Shown: positions 1 through 9,711, numbered from the stretch's first letter. The stretch: 39,402 nucleotides of DNA from Candidatus Zixiibacteriota bacterium (GCA_020053015.1 JAGVNY010000069.1:1-39402); one strand, 5' to 3'. Numbers and translations: made by a program. Notes: generated by a model not told the origin, from the sequence alone.

Positions 1-146
1 CTACCCTTGGCTACGTAAGTCCGCTTGACTTCGATTCGAGAAACACACATGCTTAACAAACTGTCCACAAAACCGGGGGAAGACCAAACCCGACCTACTA
101 TCTAAAGATTCTTCGCACCGCTCAGAATGACCGCTCTCATGCAACA

Positions 147-359
147 CTACTTCATTGGTTTGGGCGGGCAACCGATCTTCTGAAGTGCCGCCGCAATTCT
201 ATCCACTGCGGCCGCATCGCTCACAGTCACTTCGACAGACTTGGTGGTCGAGTCAGCCTTAGCCGTGATGACGCCGTCGACTTTCGCGAGCTCTCTTTCG
301 ATTTTGGCGACGCAGTTCGCACAGCTTATCGAGGGAACATCAAATCTGATCGATTCCAT
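147..359 (-). CDS. Heavy-metal-associated (HMA) domain protein, copper-chaperone-like
   Basis: 70 aa ORF with the HMA motif SCANCVAKIE (CxxC) and a ferredoxin-like fold pattern (VDGVITAKADSTTKSVEVTV). Confidence 0.85.
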   Translation of the reverse strand: MESIRFDVPSISCANCVAKIERELAKVDGVITAKADSTTKSVEVTVSDAAAVDRIAAALQKIGCPPKPMK

Positions 360-364
360 GTGTC

Positions 365-877
365 CTACGGTGCCGACTCCATACTGAATTCGTTGAAGTC
401 GAACCAGTACCCGCTCTTGGAGACATAGTCGAGTTCAGCCTGCACCGTGGCGAGATGTCCGTCCTCAATCTCCACGAACCTCTGAAAGAGCCGTTCGCTG
501 TCGGCGTCGAGTTTGCCGAGCAGGCTTTTGTAGAAGCTGCTTGTCTCGGCTTCAACGTCACGGATCTTCTTGAGCAGCTCTATCTCCGCGCCGAAGTCTT
601 TGTCAGACATCCGCTTCTCGAGCTTCTCCACCCCCTGCCTGATCGATTGGGCGGACGGAACAGTCGTGTCCAGCCGCGCAACCGTCACCTTACCGGTCTT
701 CTTCCACTCGTCCAGTCGAGATTCGAGATATTCAACATGGCGCTGCTCGTCTTCCGAGAGCACTTGCAGCATACGCTTGCCGGTTCCGTCCGCTGTCTTT
801 GGTATTGACGCCCGATAAAGGTCCCGGACTTTGTTTTCGTACTCGAGAGCTGTCTTGATGGCTTCTTCAATTGTCAT
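365..877 (-). CDS. Ferritin-like / rubrerythrin-type diiron protein
   Basis: 170 aa; helical with E...ExxH-type motifs (EYENKVRDLYRAS, EDEQRHVEYL, EIEDGHLATV). Ends 5 bp before the HMA gene on the same strand. Confidence 0.8.
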   Translation of the reverse strand: MTIEEAIKTALEYENKVRDLYRASIPKTADGTGKRMLQVLSEDEQRHVEYLESRLDEWKKTGKVTVARLDTTVPSAQSIRQGVEKLEKRMSDKDFGAEIELLKKIRDVEAETSSFYKSLLGKLDADSERLFQRFVEIEDGHLATVQAELDYVSKSGYWFDFNEFSMESAP

Positions 878-1046
878 CCTTCCTCACTTTCTTTGCCGAT
901 ATCGTCACCTCAATTGGGATGAATATAAGGCGGGGCATCGCCAATCCGAAAGCACAATCTGGAGATGACCGACTTCGGCAGAATCGGAACGTCAAAACGG
1001 ACACCGCAGTGTGCGATGCCCGTTCATCAGGGAGAGTATAGTCAAA

Positions 1047-1538
1047 TTACTGCCCGCGTTTGCCCAGCACAGCGTCAAACATGAATATCGCGTGGCTCGA
1101 GGCACCGATCATCTCGAGCTTCTGAGCCACTTCGCCAACCGAAGCTTCCTCCTCAACCTGCTCGCTTACGAACCAACCGAGGAAGTAGTGCGCCGGGTGG
1201 TCATTCTCGGCATGTGCCAGATCGACCAGCTTGTTGATCTCTGCCGTGATGAATTGCTCATGTTTCACAGCATCCTGGAACGCGGCGAGATGTGACGACC
1301 ACTCTGTCTGAGGCTTCTCGAGGGCTGGAAGCACGACTCGACCACCTCTTTCGATTATGAAATCGACGAATTTGTTCGCGTGGCCCATCTCCTCGGCCGC
1401 CTGAGCTTTCATCCAGGCCGCAAAACCCTTGAAGTTCATCGCCTCGAAGTGAAGGGCCATAGAATGATAGAGGTGCCACGAAAACATCTCGTTCTTCACC
1501 TGGTTGTTCAGAGCATCAAGCATTTTCTTCGATAGCAT
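1047..1538 (-). CDS. Ferritin (non-heme iron storage)
   Basis: 163 aa; typical bacterial ferritin pattern MLSKKMLDALNNQVKNEMFSWHLYHSMA...AAEEMGHANKFVDFIIERGG...HYFLGWFVSEQVEEEASV. Confidence 0.92.
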   Translation of the reverse strand: MLSKKMLDALNNQVKNEMFSWHLYHSMALHFEAMNFKGFAAWMKAQAAEEMGHANKFVDFIIERGGRVVLPALEKPQTEWSSHLAAFQDAVKHEQFITAEINKLVDLAHAENDHPAHYFLGWFVSEQVEEEASVGEVAQKLEMIGASSHAIFMFDAVLGKRGQ

Positions 1539-2159
1539 TGAGTTTCTCCTTTCCGCACATTCTGGACTATCATCACTTGTGAATCTTCAATCTCAGTTCT
1601 ATAGCATTCTGCTATAGTTTCCATTGTTAACCATGTTCCCCTGCAATAGTTCCGAACTTATCGCGATCGTATCGGGACGGCGTGGAGTAGCATAGCAGTA
1701 CCAGCACAAGAAAGACAATCCAGATGAGCGATCAGCCATTCGATCCGGCCAGTTGCAGGAACCAATCGTCTTCAGGCCGAAAATACTCCTTGACTTGATC
1801 CTTGAGAAAGTGCAATGATGATTCCGAATCGGTAGAGTGTTCTCTTGGAAGCGAAATGGTCGGCCCGACTGCTTTACTGAGAGGTCGAAAGCTGTGAATC
1901 GTGATCTCAGCTCCATTTTGATTCGTTGGCTTAGCAACCGCGTAGGTGAAATAGCCGCCGGTATGTCACCGGATTTGCCGGTCGGTCGGTTCTCAGTCTC
2001 GATCTTGCTTCCTGCCGGGCAGTGCCGCATTGACTCGACCGCCTGCATACATCTCGGTGGGATTTCAAGCGTTAAATTGGAGTTGTGGTGGAGAAGGGAA
2101 CTTTGTAACCGGGCCGCGTGGGGTACGACGGTCGGCAGCTCGAAGGAGGTTGGGCAGAC

Positions 2160-4661
2160 GTGAAGAATTCCAAAGATTCCAAGCGAGCGGTGGGGCGGGT
2201 TGAAGCCGGACTTGATGGCTTGCCGCGAAGCGTCCTCGACAACTTGCTCGAGGGGTGCCAGGTGATCGGTTTCGACTGGAAGTATCTCTATGTCAACGAC
2301 GCGGTCGCAAGACACGGACATGTTACAAAGGAGCAGCTCCTGGGTCGAACGATGATGGAAGTCTACCCGGGTATTGACGATACTGCTATGTTCCAAGTCC
2401 TGCGGAGCTGCATGTCAGAGCGGACTCCGCAATGGATGGACAACGAGTTTGTATACGCTGACGGATCGAGAGGTTGGTTCGAGCTGAGATTCGAGCCCGT
2501 ACCTGAGGGTGTGTTGATACTGTCGATAGAAATCACTGAGCGGAGACAGGCTGAAGAGTCCCTGAAGCGTTCAAACCGTGCTCTCAGAGTGCTGAGCTTC
2601 TGCAACCAGACAATAATATGGGCATCCGATGAAGTTACGATCTTCAAGCGTCTTTGCGAGCTGCTCGTGGAGGATGGTGGATATGGACTTGCCTGGATAG
2701 GTCTGCTCGACAAGGACGTTGACGGTATGCAGAGGAGAGCTGTCTCAGCGGATAGAGAGAGCGTTGACCTTGGTTCGCTTAGCGTTGCTGCTTGCTCAGG
2801 CAGGGGTGATGGCTTGATGGCTGCCGAGCGGTTCGCATTGCAGGAGTGCAAGAGAGACAGAACTCCCACCAAGCAGGCCATGCTTGATGGCAGGGCCCTG
2901 TTTGCAGGAGATTCCGACCGGGAGAACTTCGATCAGAACTGGCAAGACGATATCGTCCAACTTGGATTCACCTCCTGTGTTGTGTTCCCGCTTCGCGAAA
3001 ACGAGACGATCGTCGGTGCGCTGACTGTCTATGCATCAGATGCCGATGCTCTCGACGAAAGCGAGCGGCTTCTTCTAAGCGAGTTGGCATCCGACACCAG
3101 TTATGGACTGACAGTGCTTCGGGTCCGAGCGGCGCACGAGAAGATCGAACTGGCGTTGCGCGACAGCGAAGAGCGCTATCGCAATCTCGTGGAGAATCTT
3201 GACGATGCCGTTTTCGCAATCGACGAATTCGCCAAGGTGACTTACGTCAGCGGGGCTGTTTCCCGCTACGGCTTCTCACCTGAGGAGGTTGTGGGACAAC
3301 CTTTCGCAAGATACATCCACGCCGAGGACCTTCAGGGTGTGGAGATGAGCTTCGCGGATACTCTCGCCGGTCGCCTCTCGTCGTATGAGTTCCGGTTGCT
3401 GGACAAGGCCGGGGAAGTGCATTATGTTCGAAGCTCCAGTCGGCCCGTCATCAAGTACGGTCGTGCGGTGGGCATAACCGGCGTGCTTATCGATTACACC
3501 GAGCAGCGCAGAACCGAAGAGCAGCTCCGTCTTGCGCAGAAGTTGGAGGCCGTCGGGCAGCTTGCAGGTGGAGTCGCTCATGATTTCAACAACATTTTGA
3601 CAGTCATAAACAGCTATGCCAGCCTTGCCGTCGAGAACCTTCGCCCCGAAGATCCTATGCGCGACGACCTGGTACAGATCAGAGAAGCAGGGGACAGGGC
3701 TGCTGTGCTAACCCGGCAGCTGCTTGCGTTCAGCCGCAAGCAGGTTCTGAAGCCGCAGGTTGTCAGCCTCAACAGAATCGTGTCTGGGTTCGAGGGTATG
3801 CTCCGCAGGTTGATCGGCGAGCGCATAGAGCTCGTGACAAAGCTCGACTCTGATTTGAAGATGGTCAAGATTGATCCCGGACAAATCGAGCAGGTCATAA
3901 TGAATCTCGTTGTCAATGCGCGGGACGCTATGCCCGAAGGCGGAAAACTTCTGATTGAGACAGGGAATGTGGTGCTGGACGACGAGTACGTCAGACAGCG
4001 GGCGACCGCGAAATCGGGTCAGTATGTAATGCTGTCGGTAAGCGACACGGGCTGCGGCATGGATGCTGCCACGAAGGCCCGGATATTCGAGCCGTTCTTC
4101 ACGACGAAAGAGAGCGGCAAAGGCACGGGACTCGGTCTGGCTACAGTCTATGGCATCGTGAAACAGAGCCGAGGAGACATCTGGGTCTACAGCGAGCCGA
4201 ATGTCGGCACGACATTCAAGGTCTACATACCGAGTGAACTGGAAGAGGTGGAAAGTTCGGAAGCACCTGCAATGCGCGAGCGACAGTGGGGTGGCTCGGA
4301 GACCATTCTCGTGGTGGACGACGAGGTGGCGATACAGAATCTTGCGAAGCGGATACTCGGCGCTGCCGGATATAATGTGAAGACTGCGACCGACGGCTGG
4401 GAAGCGCAAACGATCTGCGAGAATAACACGGATCAAGTCCACCTGGTACTTTGTGATGTTGTCCTGCCCGGGATGAGCGGCCATGAACTGGCTGCCCGAC
4501 TCGAAAAGACCAACCCGGGGACGAAAGTGCTCTACATGTCCGGCTACACCGCCGATGCCATTTCGAACCAGCGTTTCGAAGCTCCGGGGACGGACTTCAT
4601 CGCGAAACCGTTTACCGCGCAGGGTCTCACTCGGATGGTGCGCGAGGTACTTGATAGCTGA
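2160..4661 (+). CDS. Hybrid sensor histidine kinase (PAS-GAF-PAS-HisKA-HATPase-receiver)
   Basis: Motifs: VGQLAGGVAHDFNNIL (H box), SDTGCGMDAATKARIFEPFFTTKESGKGTGLGLATVYGIV (ATPase), TILVVDDE...LVLCDVVLPGMSG (receiver). The ORF opens at 2118, but GTG at 2160 has an AAGGAGG Shine-Dalgarno at about 2142. Confidence 0.93.
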   Translation: MKNSKDSKRAVGRVEAGLDGLPRSVLDNLLEGCQVIGFDWKYLYVNDAVARHGHVTKEQLLGRTMMEVYPGIDDTAMFQVLRSCMSERTPQWMDNEFVYADGSRGWFELRFEPVPEGVLILSIEITERRQAEESLKRSNRALRVLSFCNQTIIWASDEVTIFKRLCELLVEDGGYGLAWIGLLDKDVDGMQRRAVSADRESVDLGSLSVAACSGRGDGLMAAERFALQECKRDRTPTKQAMLDGRALFAGDSDRENFDQNWQDDIVQLGFTSCVVFPLRENETIVGALTVYASDADALDESERLLLSELASDTSYGLTVLRVRAAHEKIELALRDSEERYRNLVENLDDAVFAIDEFAKVTYVSGAVSRYGFSPEEVVGQPFARYIHAEDLQGVEMSFADTLAGRLSSYEFRLLDKAGEVHYVRSSSRPVIKYGRAVGITGVLIDYTEQRRTEEQLRLAQKLEAVGQLAGGVAHDFNNILTVINSYASLAVENLRPEDPMRDDLVQIREAGDRAAVLTRQLLAFSRKQVLKPQVVSLNRIVSGFEGMLRRLIGERIELVTKLDSDLKMVKIDPGQIEQVIMNLVVNARDAMPEGGKLLIETGNVVLDDEYVRQRATAKSGQYVMLSVSDTGCGMDAATKARIFEPFFTTKESGKGTGLGLATVYGIVKQSRGDIWVYSEPNVGTTFKVYIPSELEEVESSEAPAMRERQWGGSETILVVDDEVAIQNLAKRILGAAGYNVKTATDGWEAQTICENNTDQVHLVLCDVVLPGMSGHELAARLEKTNPGTKVLYMSGYTADAISNQRFEAPGTDFIAKPFTAQGLTRMVREVLDS

Positions 4662-4873
4662 CGGGCAGGTCTTGGCTGCTGCCTGCAGAGAACACAGCCG
4701 TCAACACACCGACCAGTGCGTTGACATCGCATCGATTTGAGTGCCGGCAGTGACGGTTTCATAGAGCTAATCGAAGTGTTGACAATGATCAGGTTCACAA
4801 CCTAATTGGCTTGTCGTATCGCTCTCCGCAGCCGACTTCAGAGTTTGGCGCACGAGTGTTTATGGGAGGAGAA

Positions 4874-5452
4874 ATGATGAAACTGCTGATCGTTGCTATC
4901 CTGCTTCTTGCCATTCCGCCAATGGTGTATTGTTCCGGCGATGATTCCACCGGGGTTGATTCCCTGGTGAAATCGAAGGGAGTGGTGAGTATGGAACTGA
5001 AGCTCATGTGCGATGCCTTCGCCGACAGCGCGATGATACCTGTGAAGTTCACTTGTGACGGTGCAGACATATCGCCGGCGCTGAAGTGGAGCGGAGTGCC
5101 CGCGAGCGCCAAATCGCTGGCGCTTATCTGCGATGACCCGGACGCTCCGATGGGAACATGGGTTCATTGGGTGCTGTTTAACCTGCCTGCCGATACCGCA
5201 GGATTGCCGGAGGGCTTGCCACAAAAGGAGATTCTCAACAACGGTGCGCGGCACGGCTTCACTGACTTCAAACGGTTTGGCTACGGCGGCCCGTGTCCTC
5301 CGAGCGGAACGCACCGTTACTTCTTCAAGCTGTATGCGCTCGACATCATGCTGGAGTTGAAAGGCAAAGTCACCAAGAGTCAGCTTGAGACTGCCATGAA
5401 AGGGCACATTGTCGCTGAAGCGGAGTTGATGGGAAGATATTCGAGGAAGTAA
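4874..5452 (+). CDS. YbhB/YbcL family PEBP-like (Raf kinase inhibitor-like) protein with signal peptide
   Basis: [27 protein letters not shown] and [19 protein letters not shown] are PEBP signatures. ATG at 4874 follows GGGAGGA; hydrophobic N-terminus [16 protein letters not shown]. Confidence 0.92.
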   Translation: MMKLLIVAILLLAIPPMVYCSGDDSTGVDSLVKSKGVVSMELKLMCDAFADSAMIPVKFTCDGADISPALKWSGVPASAKSLALICDDPDAPMGTWVHWVLFNLPADTAGLPEGLPQKEILNNGARHGFTDFKRFGYGGPCPPSGTHRYFFKLYALDIMLELKGKVTKSQLETAMKGHIVAEAELMGRYSRK

Positions 5453-5517
5453 GTGACCTCGCGGGGCAATCAGATTCCGAAGGTCAGCATATGCCAGTTC
5501 AGAAAGAGGAGGGAAAC

Positions 5518-5976
5518 ATGGGAATGATGAAAGAGTTCAAAGAATTCGCGATGCGCGGCAACGTGGTCGACATGGCGGTGGGTATCATAATCGGCGCCGC
5601 GTTCGGCACTATTGTCAGCTCGCTCGTGAATGATGTGATCATGCCGCCTATCGGGTTGCTCCTCGGCAACGTCGACTTCTCGAATCTGTTTGTTGTCCTG
5701 CGCGACGGAGCTTCGGCGGGACCGTACATGTCACTCGATGCGGCCAAGGCTGCTGGCGCGACTACGCTCAGATACGGCGCCTTCGTAAACACCGTGATCA
5801 GCTTCCTGATCGTCGCCTTCTCTGTCTTCATGCTTGTCCGCGGTGTCAATAGACTCAAGCGCAAAGAGGAGCCAGTCGTCGCAGAAGTGACCACGAGGGA
5901 TTGCCCGTTCTGTTTCTCGGCAATCTCGATCAAGGCGAAACGCTGCCCACATTGCACGTCGGATTTGGCGGCGTGA
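5518..5976 (+). CDS. mscL: Large-conductance mechanosensitive channel MscL with C-terminal zinc ribbon
   Basis: [48 protein letters not shown] is the MscL signature. C-terminal [22 protein letters not shown] is a zinc ribbon. SD GAGGAGGG upstream of 5518. Confidence 0.95.
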   Translation: MGMMKEFKEFAMRGNVVDMAVGIIIGAAFGTIVSSLVNDVIMPPIGLLLGNVDFSNLFVVLRDGASAGPYMSLDAAKAAGATTLRYGAFVNTVISFLIVAFSVFMLVRGVNRLKRKEEPVVAEVTTRDCPFCFSAISIKAKRCPHCTSDLAA

Positions 5977-6084
5977 GCGAATCTGGTCTGCAGCGCGAAA
6001 GCCCTCTCGTCAGATGAGATTTGGCTTGCGGGAACTTGTCGGGCAGGCTACTTTGGCTGTCGCGACGATTTAGCGTCTGAAAAT

Positions 6085-6158
6085 GCCCCCGTAGCTCACG
6101 CGGATAGAGCATCTGCCTTCTAAGCAGAGGGTAGCAGGTTCGAGTCCTGCCGGGGGTA
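6085..6158 (+). tRNA. tRNA-Arg (anticodon TCT)
   Basis: Full cloverleaf by hand: acceptor GCCCCCG/CGGGGGT, D stem GCTC/GAGC, anticodon arm TCTGC-CTTCTAA-GCAGA, T arm GCAGG-TTCGAGT-CCTGC, discriminator A; CCA not encoded. Confidence 0.95.
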
Positions 6159-7591
6159 CTTGTTCTGAGTTTGGAGCCCTTTGGCGAGCAGATCGAAGGG
6201 CTTTTTGTATGTGGGGCAAAGGGTTAGTCCGTCCGCTGTGCAGTTCGATAGTACACAGTCAAGGAGTTTCCGCTTTTCTTGCGGTTCCTGCATTTTGTAC
6301 AGTGAATACGCACGTTGCGCGAGTTCTATGATTCGGCTCCCTTCGTCGACGTAATTCCTTTCTGCGGTCTTCAGCTTGTCAATCTGCGCTTGAATCTGGT
6401 TTTGTTCACTGCGCATGCGATTAGAAACATCAGCCCAGTACCTCTCGTCAATTACCCCGTCCAATCGGTCTTCATATGCCTTGTCGAGCCGTTGCTGAAG
6501 GTTTTCATGCCGGGTTCCCAGCCGCTTGAGTTCAGTTTCTTTGAACGCCTTTTCGTCCCGGCGACTCTCCTTCAGAGCAGTGACAATCCATTCCGCAATT
6601 TCACTGTTGATTCGGAATCCCAGCAGGAGGTTTGCCAGTAGATCGTCAAGGACTTCTTCACGGACGTATGGCTGGTCGCACTTTCCTCTCGCGCTGGTGC
6701 AGTGGTAGTAAACGTACTTTCCCTTCTTGATTTCAGCAGTAATCTGACATCCGCACCGTGAACACTTGAGGAGCCCGGTGAAGGAGAAACATGTTTTCCG
6801 GGTCTTCGGCTTTCCGTCAATTCGCAAAGTTCGCTGGACAGAGTCATAGAGGTCCCTCGAAATCAGAGGAATATGATTCCCTTGGTATGTGCAGCCTTTC
6901 CAAACAAACTCACCATAGTAAAACGGATTCTTCAGAATCGACTCGACCATGCTCTTGGATAAACGTTTACCTGTGCGGCTTCGCAGTCCTTTAGAATAGA
7001 GCTTGTCGCGGACCTGAAACAGAGAGAACTTGCCAGTCGCGTATAGTTCGAAAAGACGTCGGATAAGGGGACCTTTATGAAAGTCAGGCTCGGTAAGCCG
7101 GGTGGCTGTGTTGTTTATATAGCCCAGCGGTGCCTGATGAGGCCAATCTCCTTGTTTCGCCTTCTCAAGCAGACCTTTTGTCACTTCCTCAGACAAGTTG
7201 TCGATGAAGTTCTTCGCCATCAGCATTTTGATACCATGTATGAACTTCGCGTGTGAACGACTGTCCTTGCTGATGATCTCGTTCTCCTTGACCAGATGGA
7301 TCTCGAGGGCCAAATCCTCCAGAGTGACGTAATCTCGGAAATTCCTGTACAGTCTATCTGTCTTTTCAACGAGCACAATTTTCGTGTCTTTGTTCGATCT
7401 CAGCAGTTGCACCATCTCTCCGAATTTGGTTCTGCCTGCAGCCTTCGCGGTTTCGACGTCGGTGAACTCTTGTGCTATGGTCAATCCGTTCTTCTTGGCA
7501 TAGGCCCTGAGAAGCTCCTGCTGGCAGGAATCGAGAATCCTTCCTTCTCTTGCTCCTTCGAGGAAACACGTGCGTAGATAACACACTTCAC
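6120..7591 (-). pseudogene. Large serine recombinase, apparently frameshifted near the N-terminus
   Basis: From GTG at 7591 the frame reads VKCVIYARVSSKEQEKEGFSIPA (resolvase N-terminus with catalytic Ser) and then loses frame at about 7523. The rest (QQELLRAYAKKNGL...DRLYRNFRDYVTLEDL...recombinase and zinc-ribbon domains) is in the next frame. The 514 aa ORF in the track therefore has an out-of-frame N-terminus. Confidence 0.88.
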
Positions 7592-7776
7592 GTTCTCTCC
7601 CCCTTGGCTGCGAGGAGCTTCTTGATGTGGTATGTTTGAATCTTATTCGGCTCCGTGTGCCCATTCAGCCACCGGTTGACCGTTATGAACGCCACCCCGA
7701 GCGTCTCCGCCAGCTTCTCCTGGCTGATGCGGTGCTCCAATCGGTACTCTTCGAGCCGTTCAATCAGCGAGTTCAT
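7588..7776 (-). CDS. XRE-family HTH regulator
   Basis: MNSLIERLEEYRLEHRISQEKLAETLGVAFITVNRWLNGHTEPNKIQTYHIKKLL. Start set at the internal ATG (7776) because the -10 element overlaps the upstream ATG at 7797. Confidence 0.85.
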   Translation of the reverse strand: MNSLIERLEEYRLEHRISQEKLAETLGVAFITVNRWLNGHTEPNKIQTYHIKKLLAAKGERT

Positions 7777-7785
7777 ACGGTCATC

Positions 7786-7814
7786 ATAATATAACATCTT
7801 ACAACTCGCGTCAA
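7786..7814 (-). promoter_or_regulatory. Predicted sigma70-type promoter for the XRE/serine recombinase operon
   Basis: Minus strand TTGACG (7814-7809), 17 bp spacer, TATTAT (7791-7786), just upstream of ATG 7776. Confidence 0.65.
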
Positions 7815-8911
7815 CAACTTTTTCGAGCTTTTCTCAGGATACTTTCGAGCGCCAGAGCCTCTGATTCCGTGATTCCTTCGGTCGAGTTCGGAGCGAAATC
7901 CATCCTGCTGATGACTTCTGCCACGCGGAACTGATCAAGCCTACCATAAGTCAGAATCGTGGTGCCTATGTACTCGTGACCCAGATTCTGGCTGACAGCT
8001 CTGAAGTCCTCAGGGGTTCGACAGTAGCTGAGTGCAAGATGGGAAGCTGCGTGCCTGAAAGAATGAGGATTGTAGTACTTCAATCCTGCTCTCGATGCAC
8101 GGTTCCGCAAAATCTCACGGATGGGACCAGAACCTTTCCAAAACACCGGCTCAACGCTATTGGCGTTGAAAGTCAAGCTCACTGGGTTCTGAACGAGCCT
8201 GCTGCGCGGGAAAAGAGGGTCTCCAGCTCCGAAAAGCCGCTCTTTCTTCAAGTGTTCTGGCCAAGTCAGCACGCAGCTAAGCAGTTCTTCATCGAACTTC
8301 CAGAGATACGTTGTCATGGGCTTCCCAAACTTGGTTTGTACTCCCTTGCTTGGATGTTGAGAAACCTCCAGCTTCTCAAGTTCAAAGCATCCCAATGGCA
8401 GAGTCGCAACTGCTCTGTCTCGCATACCGCTAAGCAGCAGGAATGCGATCAGAGCTCTGTCCCTCTGGTCGATTTCCGTGAGCACGTCGATCGACGAGAC
8501 GAGGCTCTTGACATATTCAAGCCACGGATAATCTCGGGATTTCGGAGTCATCAGTTCCCGCACCTTCTTCTTGTCCAGTGAAAGATACGAGACTGAGTCA
8601 AGCTCGATTCTCGACTTGAAGCCTGGCTGGGTCGAAAGCCACTGGAAGAATGATTTGAGATGCCGGAGTGTGTGATAAGCGGTCACATCGCCAGCAATGC
8701 CGTTGATTCTCGCTCTTTCGGTAAGCCACTCTTTGAATCTCACGGCTTTACTCTGATTGTATTTCGCGAAATCCTCGTAACAACTGAACTCCTCCCAAAG
8801 GCTGATCGCCCTTTCAATGGCAACTATCGTAGAATCAGAGAATCCTCTGGCTTCTCTCAGCCAGATGACGTAGGCTCGTTTGATTCGCTCGTTGTGGATA
8901 TTTGCGGTCAT
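7811..8911 (-). CDS. Tyrosine recombinase / phage-type integrase
   Basis: Catalytic constellation: SGMRDRAVATL (R), HSFRHAASHLAL (HxxR), LGHEYIGTTILTYGRL (H...Y). Confidence 0.9.
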   Translation of the reverse strand: MTANIHNERIKRAYVIWLREARGFSDSTIVAIERAISLWEEFSCYEDFAKYNQSKAVRFKEWLTERARINGIAGDVTAYHTLRHLKSFFQWLSTQPGFKSRIELDSVSYLSLDKKKVRELMTPKSRDYPWLEYVKSLVSSIDVLTEIDQRDRALIAFLLLSGMRDRAVATLPLGCFELEKLEVSQHPSKGVQTKFGKPMTTYLWKFDEELLSCVLTWPEHLKKERLFGAGDPLFPRSRLVQNPVSLTFNANSVEPVFWKGSGPIREILRNRASRAGLKYYNPHSFRHAASHLALSYCRTPEDFRAVSQNLGHEYIGTTILTYGRLDQFRVAEVISRMDFAPNSTEGITESEALALESILRKARKSC

Positions 8912-8971
8912 GTCATTCGCTCCTCACTTAACACAATTCAAGACTGGTAAGCCGGTACGCTTTAGTCTTGG

Positions 8972-9409
8972 CTATTGACCCTCCATCGTCGCTTTGCCGT
9001 CAGTGCAATCTTCGCATGACACCACTGCAAATCGATTGAGTTTGCAGCCACAAACGATGCATATGCCTGTCCAGCTGACGATCATCTTTCCCCCACCGAT
9101 TTCACGCTTCGTCGGACCAAGACTGACTATTTCCGGACGCGAGAACCTCGCTGACTTGCACCTCGGACAGTAGAATTGCCCCGGGCCAAGCGAGCAACTA
9201 CACTTCTTTCTGAGTTTCCGCAGAAACGCCTTCACCACTTCACCCTTGAAAAGATAGGGCTTGCTACGCTCGTCAATTGGCTGGAGCCCAGCTGCGTGCC
9301 AGACTTGAATCGATCTCGAGTGTACGCCCAGCAACTTTGCCAATTCCTGAGATGTGTAACTCCGGTGACGGCGGATCAGCCTGATCCGGGTCGCGATTCT
9401 TCGCCTCAT
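8972..9409 (-). CDS. HTH (MerR/excisionase-like) plus double zinc-ribbon protein
   Basis: RRIATRIRLIRRHRSYTSQELAKLLGVHSRSIQVWHAAGLQPID is an HTH. CSC...CPRC and CIVCGC...CEDC are zinc-binding pairs. ATG at 9409 overlaps the stop of the upstream ORF (ATGA). Confidence 0.7.
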   Translation of the reverse strand: MRRRIATRIRLIRRHRSYTSQELAKLLGVHSRSIQVWHAAGLQPIDERSKPYLFKGEVVKAFLRKLRKKCSCSLGPGQFYCPRCKSARFSRPEIVSLGPTKREIGGGKMIVSWTGICIVCGCKLNRFAVVSCEDCTDGKATMEGQ

Positions 9410-9600
9410 ACCGCTCGCTCTCTCCGTGCCCATTCCTGAAGCAAGTCAAAGAACGCAGCGAGATTGGAACAGACTTGCTCATAGTCTGTCGCATCGAATC
9501 CAAGCCCAGCAAAGGAGTTCTGCACGACTGATGGTTCGCCGTTGGACTCTGCAGGATCTACCGCTTGGGGGGCTTTCTCGTCGCGTCGGTGACCGGACAT
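9406..9600 (-). CDS. Small conserved-looking hypothetical protein (64 aa)
   Basis: Translationally coupled (ATGA) to the HTH/zinc-ribbon gene; balanced composition (SFAGLGFDATDYEQVCSNLAAFFDLLQEWARRERAV). Confidence 0.5.
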   Translation of the reverse strand: MSGHRRDEKAPQAVDPAESNGEPSVVQNSFAGLGFDATDYEQVCSNLAAFFDLLQEWARRERAV

Positions 9601-9629
9601 ATTCGAGCTTCGCTCCAGAAACTTCCAAG

Positions 9630-9711
9630 GTCCGGAAGGCGAGTCTGGCGCTGGAAGGACCTTCCGGACTGTGACCGCATTCGGTCAGTTGATCTCAAGG
9701 TCGCCAGACTC
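9630..9711. other. Intergenic element with two interleaved 10-bp inverted repeats (pseudoknot-capable)
   Basis: GTCCGGAAGG (9630-9639) with CCTTCCGGAC (9660-9669); GAGTCTGGCG (9641-9650) with CGCCAGACTC (9702-9711); internal hairpin TGACCG-catt-CGGTCA (9672-9687). Confidence 0.6.

Noticed and set aside
1599-2396. 265 aa minus-strand ORF
   Set aside because: Overlaps the start of the well-supported kinase, has no recognisable motif and a composition typical of antisense frames.
3708-4484. 258 aa minus-strand ORF
   Set aside because: Antisense to the HATPase/receiver part of the kinase; no motif.
6120-7664. 514 aa recombinase ORF as given in the track
   Set aside because: The first about 45 residues are out of frame; the real start is GTG 7591 followed by a frameshift.
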